From Narthecium ossifragum (taxonomy: Eukaryota; Streptophyta; Magnoliopsida; Dioscoreales; Nartheciaceae): DNA of 64,000 nt. Under the pieces are notes generated by a model that ran no database searches, was not told the DNA's origin, and saw nothing but the letters and a program-made list of their open reading frames with translations. Every line of letters starts with the position of its first letter. The first letter of the stretch is position 1. The DNA is taken from positions 1,054,001-1,118,000 of the forward strand of contig OY986973.1 in NCBI GenBank assembly GCA_963920575.1, written 5' to 3'. The translations under genes were made by a program, and so were the position numbers. Below are positions 58,501 through 64,000 of this stretch, piece after piece.

Positions 58501-61500
58501 CAAGAAACAGATACCTCATATAAATGGTTAGGGGATTTCAAGACCAATTCTTTAATGTGCAACATGTCCAATGGAAGTCCTGATTGCGTTTGAGAGCTGA
58601 GAATGACTGACTGAAGTCTAGAGATGTCAAATAGCACTTTCAAAGACCTTCCTTTCCAGAAAAGTTGGAGGCAACATTTTCCAATAAAAGTTCCAATAGA
58701 AGAACCAGAAAAACCATCGATGTTAGTGGTTGGAATGTCCTTGCAGGTTGGAAGCATGCCCATATTGCTCATGCCACTGCTAGAAGCTCTATGAACCATT
58801 CTAGAAGTCCCTGAAACTTGGTTCTTCCTAGAGTCACTCAAGATGATATCCAGTGACCCAAGATCAATAGCAGCCTCAACTCTAATGTTCTCATTCTGTG
58901 GAAGTACAGTTGTTTCAGGAGCTCTAGATTCAGCTATGCTCCCGCTTTCGTCTTTCTTCAACAAAGATGTCCACTTCCTGATAAAATCTTGAGAGTACAC
59001 AATAACAGGGTCAATGTTATTACACAGAGACCCTGCAGTGGAGAACGTGTATTCAAAGAACTGAAAGAAGGGCAATTTAAATAATTGTTAGACACATTAA
59101 AGTGAAAAAACTAGATCTGCATGCAGTAAGAGATATGCCGTATCTCCATAAGAGTCCAATATATCCATAACTATTTGTGTAACACTAATGACAGCCCCAA
59201 GCAGCTAGACATATTGAGAAAGGTGATAATTAGCTTCTAGCAGCGTTTTTGAAACTCAAAGTTAATGGTTCCGAGATCTATTAGAACATAGTTTTCGTCT
59301 ATTTGTCCCATGACTTCATCTTATCTATAACCATATGTTTCATCTATACGCGCCCCCAATTGTAAGGATAAGGCTAGATGGTCACGACAATGGACGAGAT
59401 TGTTAAGCAGCATAATCAAAATCAAGGATAAGGCTTCATGTTAAAAGCATGTAAGCTCACTAACTTGGTTATGTAATCATTGTATTCATTTGGATGCCTT
59501 CCAACTCAACCAAAGAAGAAAAAAACCAGATAAAGTAAAGAACTGTCACCTGGAGGAGACTGCATAGCTCATCCATGTATAAGAAAATAGCAGCACCTGT
59601 GATTATTCCGTTGAGAGTTATTGACTGACCATAAATTGTTCCGCATACTGAGTGAAGAGAGTCTCTGCAAAAGATTATCAATCACCACAGAGAATGGTAG
59701 GCAACACTACCATGCAATAAAACACATGGAGTTGTTAGCAAATTTTAAAAGTACTGCAATGTGCCATTCTTAAACATGGAAAGTTTTATCTCACCTAAAA
59801 TTCGTCCTGAAGAAACCATAGTGAAACATCTATATGAGTTAAACAATTTCCCACTAACACATTAAGCAGAAGAAATACAGCTGAACCACATAAATGTACA
59901 TTTGAAGGCTATCCAAAACAAGAACCTTCATATCATCAAAAGACTAGAAGGCATATTGCAAAAAAAAAAACTATAAGATGATGGTAAAGTTGCAAAAATA
60001 CTTGCTCTGCTAGTTAGGACATGTTAGCTAAATTCCTTTATATGCGTGATATGCCAAAATTCTGATGTGAATACATAACCAATTTGTGGTTTGCCATTTA
60101 CCTAGTTCTCCACCCAGAACCGATGGCAGACTTGTCACTTACAAAGCAAATTGATTCAATTAGTGGTTTCACATAATTGTTTAAAAATTAAAAACCATGT
60201 CCAGTGTGCAATTCTATTATTCAAATATGTGAGATGAAATGTGCATGCGACTGAAAGAGATATCAAACTATTATATACCTCATTCTAGAAGGAAGTTCCA
60301 AATTAGCAATCTTACTTTATAGCTTAGCAACGTGTAAAGTTCGCATCCAAATATAAGCTTGATTGTAACCACAATGAGAATGAACACAAACCCAAGTCTG
60401 TAAAGAGAGATCATCACATGTTTCCTCCAACAAAAGCATCAATATGAGTATGGTGCAGGGTTATAATGGTGTATCAAGTATGCATAGAAATAGAAATCTT
60501 GAGGAAAAATTGTCAGGTTAGAAAGAATTTTGAATTGCACTATTCTACCTGCAAATTGAGGACTCTATAGTCGCTGATGTAGGCTGAATAACCTGAAACT
60601 GCTGATTTGCTCCGATAGGTTTGACAAAAGCAGTTACATTTTGAAATTTAAGGCAGGTGTTTAGTGCAATACGACCCTGAGAAATGAATTTTTCATTGGT
60701 GTGTGGTTTTGGCATTTCAACTAACTGAGGCTCCTTCAGCCAAAGAAACTCAGCATGTGTTTCAGTAAAACTTGGCTCCCCAGTCAATGCCGCCAGAACA
60801 GCTCTAGAAGCAGGGCATACCACAAATTCAATAGTCTGTATATCCAATGTAAATGCATAACCTTTATTTCTCTGCGGAACGACGGAGCTTTCATTGTTTT
60901 CAATAACATCTGACGATATTTGCATACTAGGGCCAACAATAGAAAATCCAACTTGAATATTCTTATCTGGCAGCACGTTTAACATTGCAGCCTTTAATTT
61001 ACTAAAATATATGTCTGCCCAATATTCCAAATTGACTTCAGTTTTCACTCCAATGACTGTAGAAGAACATGAGAGGCACTGTGTCCTGCCGACTGTAACA
61101 GACCAATTATAATAGTGTTGCAATTGCTTAAGCAGAAGAGCAGTATATGATACTGATGAATGATCCAGATCAAAGTACAACTTCCCAAGTGTAAAGCTGC
61201 ATTTCCAAAGCCCATATTGTCCCCTGGTTTGGTATGGATCTATAAGGAAGCTTCTAGTCTCACAAAGGATGAACGGCTGACTGGTATGTTGAACACCCAA
61301 CTCCTCAAACCTCCTGCAAATTTTTGACCATTTTAACCACAGATCTCGGATACTATTCCTCAAAACAAAGCCCAAACCACTCTCAATGGGAACTGAATAA
61401 CCCGATATGTCTGCTGTTGACTCACACGGCTGAGCAGAATCAATATGCAATAATATCCGTGGACCGTCGCCAATCTCCTCATATCCTTTAAGAGATTTCT

Positions 61501-63934
61501 TTCTCTGAACACCCAAATCAGTACCCTTTGCGGAAATACTTGATGACAAGGAGTGCAACAATTTTAACTCTCCAGAAGCGAAGAAAAATGATTCTTCAGT
61601 GCAACCAAGTGTCCGAATTACGCACAAATACTTCATCACTAGACAGAGGGAAGGTAGTCTTGAGATGGAAAATTCACTTTTTAACCTTGCATTTGAAAAA
61701 GCATCGCCAACCATTACAGGACGAAAATTGATGATAAGTTCTCCAAAATTCAGATTGAGATGAACAAGTAAATGGGAATCATACAAACTATGAACAGGGA
61801 AAAGCAAAGGGTGTGCTCTCCTTTCTTGGTTTTGCTTAAAAAAACTCCAAATAGACAAGATGCGTGCAACTGACTGCGACATGAATAGGATAAGGTTCCA
61901 AAGAGTTAAAAGCAGCGTAAAAACCTTCCACAATGACATGTTTATGACATCATTGATTGATTTCAAATCTTGGGAGCATGAATTTGTCAACACCCTATAA
62001 CGTGCTATTCGACGAGCTCGGCCCACAGCCTCGTCAGGAAGTTTCTCCTCGAGCTCATATGTCAAATTCCACTGGTGTTCAACACGGATAAATAATCTTC
62101 TGTCACTCGATACCCGAGCAAAATTTTCAATAAACATCCTGTCCCCAGAGTATCCAACCAACAATAGCAATAGCTCATAAGCATGGATGTAGCGCACCCA
62201 CAGGAGAACCATATTTACTAACCTCTGCAAGTTTAGGCTCGCATTTGGAATCAAATAATAAATTTTCTTTGCAGCTAGCTTCCATAGGTCCTGACCGTTC
62301 CTTTGGCTCACAAAGCTATTTACAGAAAATATATCCATAATAATAACCAGAAATGGAATATGCATCGGAGAAATATTGACATCTACAAGAGGAACATGGA
62401 TATCATAGCCCACAGGTCGAAAATTGTAGAAACTAAAACAAGCTGATGAATTTATCAATGAAGCAATGCAATGGGTTTGAACAGCCTCCTTCAGACCAAG
62501 CTCCAATGAATTGCAATCAACAGTCAAAGTATATTTTGTCCCAGTTCGAAATAGTGAGCCAACCAATCCTCCAAAGAGAGATCTGGAGTGAAGTAGATGA
62601 GGTTCCAAAGTTAACTTCTTTACATCCAACAAGCATGCGTGAGGGTCAATCAGTTCTATATGCATCTGTGCATCCTGGAAATGTATCTGAAAACTCCTTA
62701 GTGCTAAATCATACAAGGACAACATTAGCCAATTTCCCCGTGAAGACTTGAATAAATTTCTTCCAATTATTTCATGCAGCATGGCTCCCTGAAGACCACA
62801 TAATAAAAGGACATCAAACATGATTTGATATAGCATAAATACAAGCAATGCTACTGATCTATGTATTATCATGTTAGACACATATCTTCAGAACCATGCT
62901 TAGAATGCACCTCATCATCTATATACTGACATTAAATACTGTAAACATATTATGGCCATGCTTACATGCATATTTGCACGTAAACTTGGACGATGCACAA
63001 ATAAACCGTACTATATCCGTCTAAATATGGGTGGATTTGCCAACAAGTTCTTGGTGAGTTGGTAAGGCATTTGCCACTAGAGTCAGTGACCATGAGTTCG
63101 AACAATCAGTCCCTCAAAAGGTTGAAAATGTAAAGTAAAGAGGCAAAGAAAGAGTGTGTAGTCTTATGATGAGTTCTGACAAACTACTTTTTTTTTTCTT
63201 TTTCTTCTCTTTTTTTTTCTAACTATTTCTTGATAGAAAATTAACAAATAAAATGTCATTTCCGATCCATCGAGATTACCAATACAAGCGTCTATCTCAT
63301 TCTTTTTGTAACGTAATGCAAATCTTCCTAAGATCATGAGAAAATGGTGCCCAAAGGAGTGCTCGAAGATTACCACTGCAATATGCTTGCCATTAAAATC
63401 AAAGCAGTCGTTCTTGTTTTTAAAAAAACTTATATGCAGCAAACCTAAACCCACTCAAGTACCTCAGGATCAATGGAAGCGATCATCCCCTTCCTCTTCC
63501 TAGAGGCCGATTCCGGAGAACTCGAACGCCCGATCTCAACCATTTCCCTAACAATCATGTGAAAAAAAGACTACCAACGTCTTAGAATCCACCAATGCCC
63601 TTCAAATTACCGATGAAAACCAAGAAAAAAACGTAACAAAAGGCTATTCAAACCTTGGTGCTAGGACCACATCGACACCGCGCACGTCGAGTACAATAGA
63701 AGGGCTCGACCACGGCGAAAACCGAACAGATAGCTCTCCGACTTTGGCTCTCTTTACTTCTAACCGGGAGGAGTCCTCGATCAGAGGATTGAGAGCAGAG
63801 GAATCGAAGGAAAGATTCTTTATGCTCCCAAAAGAACTCAAAAACCCTATCTTCAGCTCCAGTTCTGGCTCGTAATCCATCCATGGCCGCAACCAAGAAG
63901 CTATCTTCGATCGCAGGGCCTCGGCGAATACCAT
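39499..63934 (-). CDS. VPS13-family bridge-like lipid transfer protein
   Basis: A single gene of about 38 exons and about 3,300 residues. I resolved 37 exons whose splice phases join without a break, plus one uncertain exon; the three block entries list them. The N-terminus MVFAEALRSKIASWLRPWMD is a chorein-type domain. A long middle region would form the lipid-binding groove. The SHR-BD/VAB-like region contains APLLRIHNESGFPLELRFHR. The C-terminus has GFHQGILRLAMEPSLLG, MEGGPDRKIKLDR and VIDDQVFLKNLPPNSS. VPS13 proteins form rod-like bridges that move lipids between organelle membranes at contact sites. The closest remembered relatives are Arabidopsis At3g50380 and At3g20720. There is no obvious truncation. 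Introns carry a LINE tail, a MITE and several simple repeats. Confidence 0.93.
40611..40899. repeat. 149-bp intronic tandem duplication
   Basis: The block from AAAAGGAGAAGGGAACAAGG to TCCAAATTTCTTCCCA occurs at 40611-40759 and again at 40760-40899. The second copy lacks about 10 bases. It lies in the 1.85-kb intron between VPS13 exons 40371-40514 and 42369-42452. Confidence 0.9.
43357..43369. repeat. Poly-C tract in intron
   Basis: A run of about 13 C within an intron of the VPS13-like gene. It is a likely sequencing-length uncertainty. Confidence 0.8.
46418..46512. repeat. Compound GT/GC/GA microsatellite in intron
   Basis: GTGTGT, then CGTGCGTG, a long (GT)n and finally (GA)n, ending just eight bases before the splice donor side of exon 46521-46840. 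Confidence 0.9.
51392..51545 (+). mobile_element. LINE tail in a VPS13 intron with 12-bp target duplication
   Basis: The insertion 51404-51533 encodes the last RNase H codons of a plant LINE (AEADSLAGSARDGPLGLPL then stop), a short 3' UTR and a tail of about 20 A. The duplication AACTATTCGTAC flanks it at 51392-51403 and 51534-51545 and is perfect. It lies in the intron between exons 50960-51015 and 52162-52313, in antisense to the gene. The identical duplications suggest a fairly recent insertion. Confidence 0.92.
52771..52792. repeat. Poly-G tract in intron
   Basis: About 22 consecutive G, followed by a GGC/GGT-rich stretch, in the intron between exons 52162-52313 and 53058-53152. On the transcribed strand this is a C-run. 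Confidence 0.85.
53282..53497. mobile_element. MITE-like hairpin in a VPS13 intron (about 216 bp)
   Basis: GTTAATATCATATTTGACCC at 53282 pairs with the reverse complement ending GATATTAAC at 53497. The arms pair over most of their length, for example ATCACATCCCCCCTAAAAC with GTTTTAGGGGGATGTGAT, and AAATACCCTTCCCT with AGGGAAGGGTATTT. The loop is about 15 nt. No protein is encoded. It lies in the intron between exons 53058-53152 and 53865-53981. Confidence 0.85.
59550..63934 (-). other. VPS13 gene, N-terminal exon block (exons 1-4)
   Basis: Exons at 63654-63934, 63463-63547, 60549-62788 and 59550-59664. Exon 1 holds the chorein start; the ATG at 63934 is chosen because it gives MVFAEALRSKIASWL. 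Exon 3 is unusually large (2,240 nt). It encodes IHFQDAQMHIELIDPHAC, SLFGGLVGSLFRTGTKYTLT and the downstream groove region. Exon 4 starts at a split Arg codon and ends LYMDELCSLLQ. The junction phases (2, 0, 2, 0) all agree. Confidence 0.9.
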
Positions 63935-64000
63935 CGCCGCAAATAGCAATCACCAAACCCTAACGATCAAGCTATCCAGTCCATATTCTTCTCGCTATTA

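Larger units (their letters stand above)
46521..59060 (-). other. VPS13 gene, middle exon block
   Basis: Resolved exons at 58134-59060, 57545-57857, 56967-57457, 55850-55988, 55578-55704, 55374-55498, 54327-54997, 54079-54196, 53865-53981, 53058-53152, 52162-52313, 50960-51015, 50666-50879, 49271-49693, 48912-49189, 48643-48728, 48484-48570, 48059-48317, 47511-47942, 47307-47403 and 46521-46840. All phases agree except between 56967 and 55988, where one exon must supply a net two extra bases. A candidate is 56108-56154 (AIPIADPCSDLIFQV), but its donor GTGGTT is weak. The block includes IVALQDLHQHMYFAVE, VPVHYYIRMGQ and the SHR-BD-like APLLRIHNESG. Confidence 0.85.

Overview
This window is plant nuclear DNA, most likely from a non-grass monocot such as a palm; that placement is an inference. 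It shows spliced genes with GT-AG introns, plastid-targeted proteins, an allene oxide synthase, a DYW-type PPR protein, an NPH3-family protein and plant L1-type LINEs carrying RNase H. GC-rich genes (AOS, the NPH3-like gene) sit beside AT-rich intergenic DNA.

Layout. 1-160: 3' end of an unidentified gene (+). 774-1661: short DYW-type PPR protein (+). 1987-4332: NPH3/BTB protein (-), four exons including a 38-nt first exon. 5879-6331: truncated LINE. 7134-7207: tRNA-Val(UAC). 8044-8464: small cysteine-rich protein (-), head to head with the plastid thioredoxin-like HCF164 (8737-10318, +, four exons). 10970-13977: predicted plastid multi-pass membrane protein (-, five exons). 14570-14711: LINE tail. 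15997-17844: Mutator-like element. 18295-19827: intronless allene oxide synthase (+). 23574-26163: proteasome assembly chaperone 2 (-, seven exons). 26717-33283: nested transposons, namely LINE pieces, an LTR/PBS remnant and two opposite solo LTRs. 34148-34456: small ORF (-). 34886-35651: foldback element. 36333-37473 and 37487-39412: two related terminal-inverted-repeat elements, the second carrying an LRR receptor kinase fragment. 39499-63934: a VPS13-type lipid-transfer protein gene (-, about 38 exons, about 3,300 residues) filling the last 24 kb.

The genes are unrelated housekeeping, plastid and hormone genes and do not form a cluster. HCF164 and the membrane protein act, or are predicted to act, in the chloroplast, and AOS starts plastid jasmonate synthesis. 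The most informative material is the transposon record: at least four short LINE insertions with intact target-site duplications, a Mutator-like element about 450 bp upstream of AOS, two solo LTRs with separate duplications inside one LINE, and a gene-fragment-carrying inverted-repeat element. I found no convincing undescribed biological system. Exon boundaries were read by eye from splice sites and checked for reading-phase continuity. Family assignments rest on remembered protein families, not on a search.
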